From assembly GCA_023391905.1 (NCBI GenBank), contig JAEWAD010000036.1, positions 1 through 7,820 on the forward strand: a stretch of DNA of 7,820 nt, in the 5' to 3' direction. Shown here piece after piece: positions 1 through 5,511 of this stretch. Origin of the DNA: Pseudomonadota bacterium (lineage in GTDB: Bacteria > Pseudomonadota > Alphaproteobacteria > Rhizobiales > Kaistiaceae). Positions within the stretch are counted from its first letter, which is position 1. Every line of letters starts with the position of its first letter. The position numbers and the translations under genes are program-made. Below the pieces are notes generated by a model, which made no database searches, was not told the DNA's origin, and worked only from the letters and a program-made list of their open reading frames with translations.

Positions 1-1
1 G

Positions 2-679
2 GTCATGGTTCCCTTCCAGGTCGCGCCCGAGTCGCTGGCGCAGTTCGCCGATGCGCTGCGGACGCTGAAGAGCTTCGACGGCGCCATCATCACCGTGCCG
101 CACAAGGGCCCGATGACGGCGCTCCGCGATGAGGTCACGCCGCGCGCCCGCGCGGTCGGTGCGGTCAACGTCATCCGGCGCGACGCGGACGGCCGGCTGC
201 ATGGCGATTCGCTCGACGGCGTCGGCTTCGTGGCGGGTCTCGCCGCGAACGGCATCGCGATCGCCGGACGCCGGGTCTATCTCGCCGGCGCCGGCGGCGC
301 GGCCAACGCCATCGCCTTCGCGCTCGCCGCCGGCGGCGTGGCGCAACTGACGCTCGCCAACCGCACCCGCGCCAAGGCGGAAGACCTGCGCACCCGCATC
401 CTCGCCGACCATCCGGACATCCCCGTCACGGTCGGCAGCGACGATCCGAGCGGGCACGACATCGTCATCAACGGCACCTCGCTCGGCATGCGGCCGGAGG
501 ATGCGCCGCCGCTCGATTTCGCCAGGCTCGAGCCGGCGATGATCGTCGCCGAGGTGATCATGGTGCCGGAAATCACGCCGCTGCTCGCCAGCGCGCAGGA
601 GAAGGGCTGCCGGATCCATCTCGGCCGGCCCATGCTCGATCAGCAGATCGAGCTGATGGCCGACTATTTCGGACTTTAG
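2..679 (+). CDS. AroE-like shikimate dehydrogenase, 5'-truncated by window edge
   Basis: NADP-dependent dehydrogenase of the shikimate/quinate dehydrogenase family, which interconverts 3-dehydroshikimate and shikimate (or related compounds) in the cytoplasm. The frame is open to the left edge, so the ATG at 5 is probably internal; about 30-50 N-terminal residues, including the usual SLSP-type substrate motif, lie outside. Visible: TVPHK with the catalytic Lys (codon 104-106), GAVNV (Asn at 167-169), the catalytic Asp at 215-217, the nucleotide loop GAGGAA near 287-304, NRT near 359-367 (a motif linked to NADP preference), NGTSLGM near 470-490, and a C-terminal MLDQQ whose Gln matches the substrate-contacting Gln of AroE. 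The usual DNTDG around the catalytic Asp reads DSLDG here. That suggests a catabolic or paralogous AroE-like branch rather than the housekeeping enzyme. It is convergent with the GntR gene, 25 bases away. The family call is firm; the substrate is not. Confidence 0.9.
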   Translation, partial: VMVPFQVAPESLAQFADALRTLKSFDGAIITVPHKGPMTALRDEVTPRARAVGAVNVIRRDADGRLHGDSLDGVGFVAGLAANGIAIAGRRVYLAGAGGAANAIAFALAAGGVAQLTLANRTRAKAEDLRTRILADHPDIPVTVGSDDPSGHDIVINGTSLGMRPEDAPPLDFARLEPAMIVAEVIMVPEITPLLASAQEKGCRIHLGRPMLDQQIELMADYFGL

Positions 680-690
680 CCCGGTATCGA

Positions 691-729
691 CGCGCGGCGC
701 CCGTTCAGCGGCTGGCGGGCCGCCGCGCG
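691..729. terminator. GC hairpin at the convergent gene junction
   Basis: Arms 691-703 and 716-729 pair over 13 G-C base pairs with one bulged C (720) and a 12-base loop. The structure covers the gap between the dehydrogenase stop and the last codons of the GntR gene, so it could form at the 3' end of both transcripts. No T-tract follows on either strand, so it is not a classical intrinsic terminator. It may work with Rho, block exonuclease, or simply reflect GC-rich coding sequence. Confidence 0.35.
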
Positions 730-1463
730 AATTGCGGCTTGTCCTCGAAATAGTCCGGATACTGCGCCCGCAGGCTCTCCAGGCGCGGCAGCAGATCGCG
801 AACATGGAGGCGCATCGCCTCGCGCGCCTCCTCGGGGCGGTTGTTGCAGATCGCCTCGACCACGGTGGTGTGCTGGGCGACGACCCGCTGCGAGGTGTCG
901 ACCTCCGGCAGGGTCAGATAGCGGGCGCGATCGAGATGACCGCGCGCATGCTCGATCTGCCGGCCGAGGCCGGCCAGGCCGGCGATCTCGCAGATCAGCT
1001 GATGCGTATCCTCGTCGAGCTGGTGGAACTCCATCCACTTCTCGGCCCGGAGCGCCGCCCCGTGCCGTTCCAGCACGCTGCGCAGCCGGATGATGCCGTC
1101 CTCGTCGATGCGTTCGGCCGCCCGCTGCGCCAGCGCGCATTCGACCGCCTCGCGCAGGAACTGGGCCTCGAGCAGCGCCTCCATCCGAATCGGCGAGATC
1201 ACCGTCGCGAGCTGCGGATAGGTGATCAGCAGCCCCTCCTCGGCGAGGCGGATGAACGCCTCGCGCACCGGCGTGCGGCTCACCGACAGGCGATTGGCCA
1301 CGTCCTGCTCCGACAGCGGCCGGTTCGGCACCAGCTGCAGGGAGATGATGGCGCGCCGCAGCAGCGTATAGACCTGCAACGACGCCCGCCGCTCCCGGCT
1401 CAGACTGGCGTCGTCGAGGATGGCGCCCAGCGATTGGGCGGCGGCTTCACTCATCGTTTCCAT
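705..1463 (-). CDS. GntR-family transcriptional regulator, FCD (FadR-like) subfamily
   Basis: DNA-binding regulator of 252 residues, typical for the family. The N-terminal winged helix-turn-helix spans about residues 29-92 and includes LSEQDVANRLSVSRTPVREA, a standard GntR recognition-helix sequence. The C-terminal all-helical FCD domain (about 97-235) carries the expected metal/ligand residues: Arg104, Asp150 and His154 (D-x3-H), His198 and His220. FCD regulators usually bind a small carboxylate or sugar acid, often through the metal. The start is uncertain: the Met at 1463 has GGG directly against it, while the Met three codons later (1454) has GGGATGG at a better distance. It is divergent from the ABC operon across 678 bases and is its most likely regulator, probably also repressing itself through the palindrome at 1501-1516. 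The effector is not known; a transporter substrate or its breakdown product is the natural guess. Confidence 0.93.
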   Translation of the reverse strand: METMSEAAAQSLGAILDDASLSRERRASLQVYTLLRRAIISLQLVPNRPLSEQDVANRLSVSRTPVREAFIRLAEEGLLITYPQLATVISPIRMEALLEAQFLREAVECALAQRAAERIDEDGIIRLRSVLERHGAALRAEKWMEFHQLDEDTHQLICEIAGLAGLGRQIEHARGHLDRARYLTLPEVDTSQRVVAQHTTVVEAICNNRPEEAREAMRLHVRDLLPRLESLRAQYPDYFEDKPQFARRPASR

Positions 1464-1500
1464 CCCGTTTTTTTATGCGGCCCGAACCGGCCTTATTCGG

Positions 1501-1516
1501 CAGTTTGCCCAAACTG
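1501..1516. promoter_or_regulatory. Perfect 7-bp inverted repeat, candidate GntR operator
   Basis: CAGTTTG-CC-CAAACTG: two perfect 7-base arms around two bases, 38 bases upstream of the GntR start and within the AT-richer segment. Position and symmetry fit an autoregulatory operator for the dimeric FCD regulator. The sequence does not match one named consensus that I can assert, so the assignment is positional. Confidence 0.45.
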
Positions 1517-1577
1517 GTAGAGATTCCAAATAGTTATCTGGACCTCGCCTTCCGTAAGGGCGACTTGTTAACGCGTA

Positions 1578-1606
1578 TTGTCAATGACAGTAGACTAGAA
1601 TACTAG
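1578..1606 (+). promoter_or_regulatory. Possible sigma-70-type promoter for the ABC operon
   Basis: TTGTCA at 1578-1583 matches 5 of 6 bases of the -35 consensus. A 17-base spacer leads to TACTAG at 1601-1606, a weak -10 (3 of 6). If used, transcription would begin near 1613 and leave a leader of about 530 bases before the first permease. Both boxes overlap short palindromes, which would suit repression by a bound regulator. The weak -10 keeps confidence low. Confidence 0.25.
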
Positions 1607-1607
1607 T
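1579..1607. promoter_or_regulatory. Two adjacent short inverted repeats, candidate operators
   Basis: TGTCA-A-TGACA (1579-1589) and ACTAG-AATA-CTAGT (1594-1607) are both perfect in their 5-base arms and lie 4 bases apart. The second contains two CTAG tetranucleotides, which are generally scarce in proteobacterial DNA. They overlap the proposed -35 and -10 boxes. Binding by the GntR protein is inferred from location only. Confidence 0.35.
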
Positions 1608-1768
1608 GCCGGGACGCAAAAAGAGGCAACAGGTGCCTGCCGGGCGGCCACGACCAGATGTCGTACCCCCGAGCCGGTGGTGGAGGAGGTTGCGCGGCGT
1701 GATGCCGGCGCCCCGATCCGACCTTCCTGAACGCCCGCGCACGCCGGCCCCGCCGGCAGAAACGACCC

Positions 1769-1788
1769 TTGCCTCCGGGAGGAGGCGA
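1769..1788 (+). other. GNRA-capped RNA hairpin in the leader
   Basis: GCCTCC (1771-1776) and GGAGGC (1781-1786) pair perfectly around GGGA, a GNRA tetraloop. A flanking G-U and a U-A pair extend the stem to 8 bp. The strong Shine-Dalgarno-like GGGAGGAGG lies inside the loop and 3' arm and would be masked when folded; a two-codon frame (ATG GAA TGA) begins at 1801 just downstream. No T-tract follows, so this is not a terminator. It may be chance in GC-rich DNA. Confidence 0.3.
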
Positions 1789-1805
1789 TCGACCAAGGCG
1801 ATGGA

Positions 1806-2078
1806 ATGAACACCACAGACTTCCAGACCCGGACGACCGCGACGCCGCACGACGTGTGGCGGAACGGCTATCCGGTGTCGCGCCGGACCGCGTCCCTCGG
1901 CACCAGCCTGCCCGGCCTCGAGCGGCCGCGGATGCGGCAGGTGGCCATGTCGGATTGCCACAGGGCGCCGGCCTTGCAGGCGCGACGGACCGGCGATATG
2001 CCGCTGCCGACGGGTCGGGCCAACGAATTCCCCAGGCGCACGGCGCCGCCGGAGTGGTCCGCGACAGGCGGCAGCTAG
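1806..2078 (+). CDS. Doubtful 90-codon open frame, no recognised family
   Basis: A short frame in the long leader, with AAGG at 1795-1798 seven bases before its ATG. Third codon positions are about 90% G/C by hand count (82 of 90), higher than positions one and two, as in real genes of this genome; the frame is open from 1731. Against it: the product is rich in Arg, Pro, Thr and Ser with no clear hydrophobic core, no domain, no signal peptide and no membrane segment. It could be an unrecognised small gene, a gene remnant, or GC-driven noise. It ends 63 bases before the first permease in the same frame. Confidence 0.2.
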   Translation: MNTTDFQTRTTATPHDVWRNGYPVSRRTASLGTSLPGLERPRMRQVAMSDCHRAPALQARRTGDMPLPTGRANEFPRRTAPPEWSATGGS

Positions 2079-2141
2079 CCAGCCTTCCAAAGCGGAACCG
2101 CACCAGGACCCAACCGAGCCATCAACAGCGCAGGCGACGGG

Positions 2142-2822
2142 ATGCTCTCATACTCGTTTGATTTCTCCTTTCTCATGACGACCTGGCCCGCGTTCATGCG
2201 CGGCGCCTGGCAGACCATCCTGCTCGCGGGATCCTCGATCGCCATCGGCTTCATCGTCGCGCTGGTCTGCGCCATCATCCGTTCCGGCAAGAACAAGTTC
2301 GCTTCCGGGCTGGTTGGCGCCTATGTCGAGGTGATCCGCAACACGCCGCTGCTGGTCCAGATCTTCATCGTCTATTTCGGCCTGCCGAGCCTCGGCCTGA
2401 AGCTGTCGGCCGAGACCGCCGCCGTCATCGCCCTGGTGATCAACACGGGCGCCTATGGCAGCGAGATCATCCGCGCCGGCATCGAGTCGATCGCCAAGGG
2501 CCAGCTTGAAGCCGCGGAATGCCTCGGCCTCAACAAGTTCCAGGTCTACTGGCACATCATCTTGATCCCGGCGGTCGAGCGCGTGTATCCGGCGCTGTCG
2601 AGCCAGTTCGTGCTGCTGATGCTGTCGTCCTCGATCACCTCGCAGATCTCCGCCCAGGAGCTGACCGCCGAGGCGAACCTGATCCAGTCGGAAACCTTCC
2701 GCTCGTTCGAGGTCTACCTGATCGTCGCGGCCATCTATCTCGCCCTCTCCGTCCTCTTCCGCGTCGTCCTGTGGGCCATCGGCGAAGTCGCCTTTGTCCG
2801 CCGCCGCAAGCTGCGCACGTGA
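2142..2822 (+). CDS. Amino acid-type ABC transporter permease (HisM/GlnP family), first of two
   Basis: Inner-membrane permease of 226 residues, normal for the polar amino acid uptake (PAAT) family. It should pair with the second permease to form the translocation channel. Visible: a hydrophobic N-terminal membrane segment (about 24-46), the family motif RNTPLLVQ (66-73), further membrane segments near 74-104 and 191-213, and the EAA loop that docks on the ATPase, with E123-A-A, Gly129 and a later I-P (142-143). The C terminus is basic (RRRK), fitting a cytoplasmic end. The start at 2142 is the first possible one after an in-frame TAG at 2076; its ribosome site (AGG at 2132-2134) is weak. It is the first gene of the operon, 14 bases before the next. 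Such permeases serve many ligands, so the substrate cannot be read from this protein. Confidence 0.93.
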   Translation: MLSYSFDFSFLMTTWPAFMRGAWQTILLAGSSIAIGFIVALVCAIIRSGKNKFASGLVGAYVEVIRNTPLLVQIFIVYFGLPSLGLKLSAETAAVIALVINTGAYGSEIIRAGIESIAKGQLEAAECLGLNKFQVYWHIILIPAVERVYPALSSQFVLLMLSSSITSQISAQELTAEANLIQSETFRSFEVYLIVAAIYLALSVLFRVVLWAIGEVAFVRRRKLRT

Positions 2823-2836
2823 GGTGAGGTGAAATC

Positions 2837-3484
2837 ATGATCACGTTTTCCTCCACCCATCTCATCTACCTGATCGAGGCCGCGCGCTGGACGCTGCTGC
2901 TATCGGTGATCGCCTTCATCGGCGGCGGCATCGTCGGCCTGATCCTGGCGCTTGGCCGCGTCTCAGAGATCAAGGTGCTGCGCTTCCTGTCGGGCGCCTA
3001 TATCCAGATCATCCAGGGCACGCCGCTGCTGGTGGTGCTGTTCCTGGCCTATTTCGGCCTGTCGATCCTCGGCCTCGACATCCCGCCGATCGCCGCCGCC
3101 GGCCTGTCGCTGACGCTCTACACCTCGGCCTTCCTGGGCGAGATCTGGCGCGGCTGCATCCTGTCGGTGCCGAAGACCCAGTGGGAGGCGTCGAACTGCA
3201 TCGGCCTCTCCCGCGCCCAGCAGTATCGCTATGTGATCCTGCCGCAGGCGATGCGCATCGCGATCCCGCCGACCGTCGGCTTCATGGTGCAGATCATCAA
3301 GAACACGTCGATCACCTCGATCATCGGCTTCGTCGAGCTCGCGCGCGCCGGCCAGATCGTCAACAACTCGACGTTCCAGCCGTTCATCACCTTCGTCTTC
3401 GTGGCCATCATCTACTTCGCGATGTGCTACCCCCTCTCCCTCGCCAGCAGGCATTTCGAAAGGAAGCTCAATGTCGGTAAATGA
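2837..3484 (+). CDS. Amino acid-type ABC transporter permease (HisQ/GlnP family), second of two
   Basis: Second inner-membrane permease, 215 residues, homologous to its upstream neighbour. Visible: an N-terminal membrane segment (about 18-40), QGTPLLVVLF (60-69) matching the neighbour's RNTPLLVQ, the EAA loop with E117-A-S, Gly123 and LP at 135-136, the conserved KNTS (155-158), and a last membrane segment near 182-201. The EAA loop reads EAS, a common variant. GAGG at 2826-2829, seven bases before the ATG, is a good ribosome site, and the short gap after the first permease implies co-transcription. Its end overlaps the ATPase start by 14 bases, suggesting translational coupling. The family is certain; the ligand is not. 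Confidence 0.94.
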   Translation: MITFSSTHLIYLIEAARWTLLLSVIAFIGGGIVGLILALGRVSEIKVLRFLSGAYIQIIQGTPLLVVLFLAYFGLSILGLDIPPIAAAGLSLTLYTSAFLGEIWRGCILSVPKTQWEASNCIGLSRAQQYRYVILPQAMRIAIPPTVGFMVQIIKNTSITSIIGFVELARAGQIVNNSTFQPFITFVFVAIIYFAMCYPLSLASRHFERKLNVGK

Positions 3485-4259
3485 AGCAGCCGGCACGCGT
3501 CCTGGGAACGAAGCCGTCCCGGGCGCCGAGCCGATCATCGTCGTCGACAACGTTTCGAAGAATTTCGGCCCCCTCCAGGTCCTCCATGGCGTGTCGCTCG
3601 AGATCCAGCGCGGCACCATGGTGGCGATCGTCGGGCGCAGTGGTTCCGGCAAGAGCACCTTGCTGCGCTGCATCAACGCGCTCGAGGAGATCAACGGCGG
3701 CTCGATCAAGGTCTGCGGCCACAATGTCAGCATGTCGGATCGCGCCTCGGTCAAGCGCCTGCGCTCCGAAGTCGGCATGGTGTTCCAGAGCTACAACCTG
3801 TTCCCGCACCTGACCGTGCTGCGCAACATCACCCTGGCGCTGACGGCGGTCCAGAAGAAGTCGCGCGCCGACGCCGACGCGATCGCGCACAAGGTGCTCG
3901 GTCTCGTCGGTCTGGGGGACAAGGCAGAGGCCTTCCCGGAGCAGCTCTCGGGCGGCCAGGCGCAGCGTGTCGCCATCGCCCGCTCGCTCGCCCTCTCCCC
4001 GAAGGTGCTGCTGTTTGATGAAGTGACCTCCGCGCTCGATCCGGAACTGACCGGCGAAGTGCTGAAGGTCATGGAAGATCTCGCTCGTGACGGCATGACC
4101 ATGGTCCTCGTCACGCACGAAATGGCCTTTGCCCGCCGTGTCGCCGACATCGTCGTCTTCATGCACCAGGGCAAGGTCTGGGAGGCAGGCCCGCCGGCGG
4201 AAATTTTCGCAGATCCGAAAACCCCGGAGCTGCGGCAGTTCCTGAGCAGCGGTCTCTGA
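3471..4259 (+). CDS. Amino acid-type ABC transporter ATP-binding protein (GlnQ/HisP family)
   Basis: Cytoplasmic ATPase, 262 residues, that powers the two permeases; it would act as a homodimer. All catalytic motifs are present: Walker A GRSGSGKST (55-63), Q-loop Gln106 in VFQSYNLFPHLT, signature LSGGQ (159-163), Walker B LLFDE (180-184) with catalytic Glu184, D-loop SALD (187-190), and switch His216. The Walker B region reads FDEVTSALDPE, with Val where Pro is more frequent, a variant that occurs within this family. About 20 residues precede the usual first strand (PIIVVDNVSK), a short polar extension. AAGGA at 3460-3464 lies 6 bases before the ATG and inside the upstream permease gene. The next gene starts 21 bases after its stop. 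The ATPase looks fully functional; its substrate follows from the binding protein. Confidence 0.96.
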   Translation: MSVNEAAGTRPGNEAVPGAEPIIVVDNVSKNFGPLQVLHGVSLEIQRGTMVAIVGRSGSGKSTLLRCINALEEINGGSIKVCGHNVSMSDRASVKRLRSEVGMVFQSYNLFPHLTVLRNITLALTAVQKKSRADADAIAHKVLGLVGLGDKAEAFPEQLSGGQAQRVAIARSLALSPKVLLFDEVTSALDPELTGEVLKVMEDLARDGMTMVLVTHEMAFARRVADIVVFMHQGKVWEAGPPAEIFADPKTPELRQFLSSGL

Positions 4260-4280
4260 GTTCTAACTGGAGGTATCGTT

Positions 4281-5075
4281 ATGAAGTTTCTGACACAGGT
4301 CGCGCTCGCCGCGACCCTCGCATTCGGCGTCGCCGGCGTCGCCAAGGCGGACCAGCTGGCCGACATCAAGGCCAAGGGCGAGATCGCGATCGCGATCGAC
4401 CTCGGCGCGCCGCCATGGGGCATGACCGACGCTGACCTGAAGCCGGCCGGCGCCGACGTCGAAGTCGCCAACAAGCTGGCCCAGGACCTGGGCGTCAAGA
4501 TGAAGCTCGTCGAGGTCACCGGCCCGAACCGCGTGCCGTTCCTGCTGACGAACAAGACCGACATCGTCGTCTCGTCCTTCGCGATCACGCCCGAGCGCGC
4601 CAAGGTCGTCGACTTCGTCCCCTACTCGGTCAACCGTCTGATCGTGTTCGGGCCGAAGGGCGTCGAGATCAAGTCGCTCGAGGACCTCGCCGGCAAGCGC
4701 GTCGGCGTCGTCCGCGGCAACCTGCAGGACACCGAGCTGACCAAGAAGGCCCCGGCCGACACCAAGCTCGTCCGCTTCGACGATGACGCGACCACGATCA
4801 CCGCGCTGATGTCCGGCCAGGTCGACGCCATGTGCGCGCCCTACGGCATGTACCTGACGCTCGCCGAGCGCTACCCGGCCAAGGAGCTCGAGCCGAAGGC
4901 CGACGTCGTCCAGCAGCCGCTGGGCATCGGCCTGCGCCAGAACTCGCCGGAGCTGAAGGCCTGGCTGCAGGACTGGGTCAAGAAGGGCGCCGCCGACGGC
5001 TCGCTCTCGGCGATCTTCGAGAAGCACATGGGTGCCAAGCTCGACCTGACCCCGTACCTCGCGGACATGAAGTAA
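4281..5075 (+). CDS. Periplasmic solute-binding protein, class 3 (SBP_bac_3), atypical pocket
   Basis: Periplasmic receptor of 264 residues that delivers ligand to the permeases. A Sec signal peptide runs to about residue 23 (cleavage after AKA); there is no lipobox Cys, so it should be soluble. The two-lobed class-3 fold is shown by PPWGM (44-48), TDIVVSSFAITPERAKVVDF (93-112) with the carboxylate-binding Arg106, DLAGKRVGVVRG (135-146) and GQVDAM (179-184). Hand alignment with HisJ suggests loss of other ligand contacts: Ser72 to Ala101, Thr121 to Asn147/Leu148, and Asp161, which holds the alpha-amino group, to Pro187. The ligand may therefore not be a standard alpha-amino acid. GGAGG at 4269-4273, seven bases before the ATG, is the best ribosome site in the operon, fitting the higher output usual for binding proteins. 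It is the last gene before the terminator. Confidence 0.93.
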   Translation: MKFLTQVALAATLAFGVAGVAKADQLADIKAKGEIAIAIDLGAPPWGMTDADLKPAGADVEVANKLAQDLGVKMKLVEVTGPNRVPFLLTNKTDIVVSSFAITPERAKVVDFVPYSVNRLIVFGPKGVEIKSLEDLAGKRVGVVRGNLQDTELTKKAPADTKLVRFDDDATTITALMSGQVDAMCAPYGMYLTLAERYPAKELEPKADVVQQPLGIGLRQNSPELKAWLQDWVKKGAADGSLSAIFEKHMGAKLDLTPYLADMK

Positions 5076-5110
5076 GCAGCGCGGCGCAAGCCCGCTCTGC
5101 TGGTCCATCA

Positions 5111-5148
5111 GGGGCCGTCACGCTTCGGCGCGGCGGCCCTTTTTCTTT
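5111..5148 (+). terminator. Strong intrinsic terminator of the ABC operon
   Basis: Arms 5112-5123 and 5128-5139 pair over 12 positions with a single A-C mismatch (5120/5131) and one G-U pair. They are capped by TTCG in the very stable C(UUCG)G context and followed by TTTTTCTTT (5140-5148). It begins 36 bases after the binding-protein stop and would end the operon transcript before the opposing XRE gene. On the other strand there is no T-tract after the stem, so it acts in one direction. Confidence 0.93.
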
Positions 5149-5150
5149 GG

Positions 5151-5444
5151 CTATTCGGCTGCCGAGAGACATCCGCACGGATGGGCCGTATCCACGGTGC
5201 CGGTGGAGGGCTTGTTGCCGCTGAGGCGGACGCCCGGCCCTTCTTCCTCGGCCGGAATCAGGCGAACGCCGCCGGCCTCGAGCGCCTTGATCAGGAGCAC
5301 CTCGGTGGCGCGGTGAATCGCATGGCGATTGCACTCGAAATCCTTGATCGTGCTGCGCGAGACGCCTGCGCTCGTCGCGAGGTGCTCCTGCGTCCAATTG
5401 AGAAGCCCGCGCGCGGCCCGACATTGCTCCGGTAGCAAATTCAT
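5151..5444 (-). CDS. Small XRE-family helix-turn-helix DNA-binding protein
   Basis: A 97-residue cytoplasmic protein, in essence one Cro/C1-type DNA-binding domain. Residues 4-37 start with LPEQCRAARGLLNWTQEHLA, followed by the recognition helix in AGVSRSTIKDFE (26-37). Residues 43-64 (IHRATEVLLIKALEAGGVRLIP) match the alternating helix and short strand that end this compact alphaproteobacterial XRE type. The tail (65-97) is Gly/Glu-rich, looks disordered, and has two Cys (90, 92) near the end. The start at 5444 has AAGG about 9 bases upstream. The stop lies 3 bases from the end of the operon's terminator. It is divergent from the antiporter gene with 91 bases between start codons, so it might regulate that gene or itself; nothing in the sequence proves a target. 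It could also be one half of a toxin-antitoxin pair, but no partner is adjacent. Confidence 0.85.
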   Translation of the reverse strand: MNLLPEQCRAARGLLNWTQEHLATSAGVSRSTIKDFECNRHAIHRATEVLLIKALEAGGVRLIPAEEEGPGVRLSGNKPSTGTVDTAHPCGCLSAAE

Positions 5445-5455
5445 CGTTTCGTGCC

Positions 5456-5485
5456 TTGCCTAACGTCCAGGAAGTCAACCATAAT
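5456..5485 (+). promoter_or_regulatory. Likely promoter of the antiporter gene
   Basis: TTGCCT (5456-5461, 4 of 6 matches to the -35 consensus), an 18-base spacer, then CATAAT (5480-5485, 5 of 6 matches to the -10). Transcription would start near 5492, giving a leader of about 44 bases before the ATG at 5536. The -10 lies within CCAT-A-ATGG (5479-5487), a small palindrome that could be an operator. Confidence 0.4.
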
Positions 5486-5511
5486 GGGTGAGATCAGGCA
5501 ATGGGTGCCTG
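5483..5511 (+). repeat. Direct repeat AATGGGTG and overlapping hairpin CAGGCA/TGCCTG
   Basis: AATGGGTG occurs at 5483-5490 and 5500-5507, offset by 17 bases. The second copy sits within a perfect 6-bp inverted repeat, CAGGCA (5495-5500) and TGCCTG (5506-5511), around a 5-base loop. The pair lies just downstream of the proposed -10 and could be a regulator site (the adjacent XRE protein is one candidate) or a hairpin at the 5' end of the mRNA. Confidence 0.35.

Larger units (their letters stand above)
1464..2141. other. Long divergent intergenic region (regulatory part plus leader)
   Basis: A 678-base gap between the start codons of the GntR gene and the first permease, unusually long for such a pair. 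The part near 1500-1610 is clearly richer in A/T than its surroundings and holds three perfect inverted repeats and a possible promoter. From about 1610 to 2141 it is GC-rich and has short hairpins: GCCGGC arms at 1743-1748 and 1752-1757, and the GNRA-capped stem at 1769-1788. It also holds one doubtful open frame (1806-2078). Antisense frames across it are rich in Arg, Pro, Ser and Gly and look like noise. No tRNA, known riboswitch or mobile element was recognised. Confidence 0.7.

Noticed and set aside
1468..1474. A run of seven T as part of an intrinsic terminator
   Set aside because: No stem precedes the run on the plus strand, and it lies directly upstream of the GntR start codon.
732..1520. 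A 262-codon plus-strand frame opposite the GntR gene
   Set aside because: The minus-strand frame has clear GntR and FCD motifs; the plus-strand product has no family features.
1579..1584. A perfect TTGACA (-35) on the minus strand as the GntR gene promoter
   Set aside because: No acceptable -10 lies 16-19 bases downstream on that strand.
1942..1960. TGGC and TTGC boxes resembling a sigma-54 promoter
   Set aside because: The spacing between the GG and GC elements is two bases too long for a functional -24/-12 promoter.
1581..2103. Overlapping minus-strand frames of 166-169 codons in the intergenic region
   Set aside because: The products are Arg/Pro/Gly/Ser-rich with no hydrophobic core, and codon use shows no gene-like pattern.
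3963..4050. ATPase as a non-functional variant because of FDEVTSALD and LSGGQAQR
   Set aside because: All catalytic residues (Walker A Lys, Walker B Asp-Glu, Q-loop Gln, switch His) are present, and these substitutions occur within the family.
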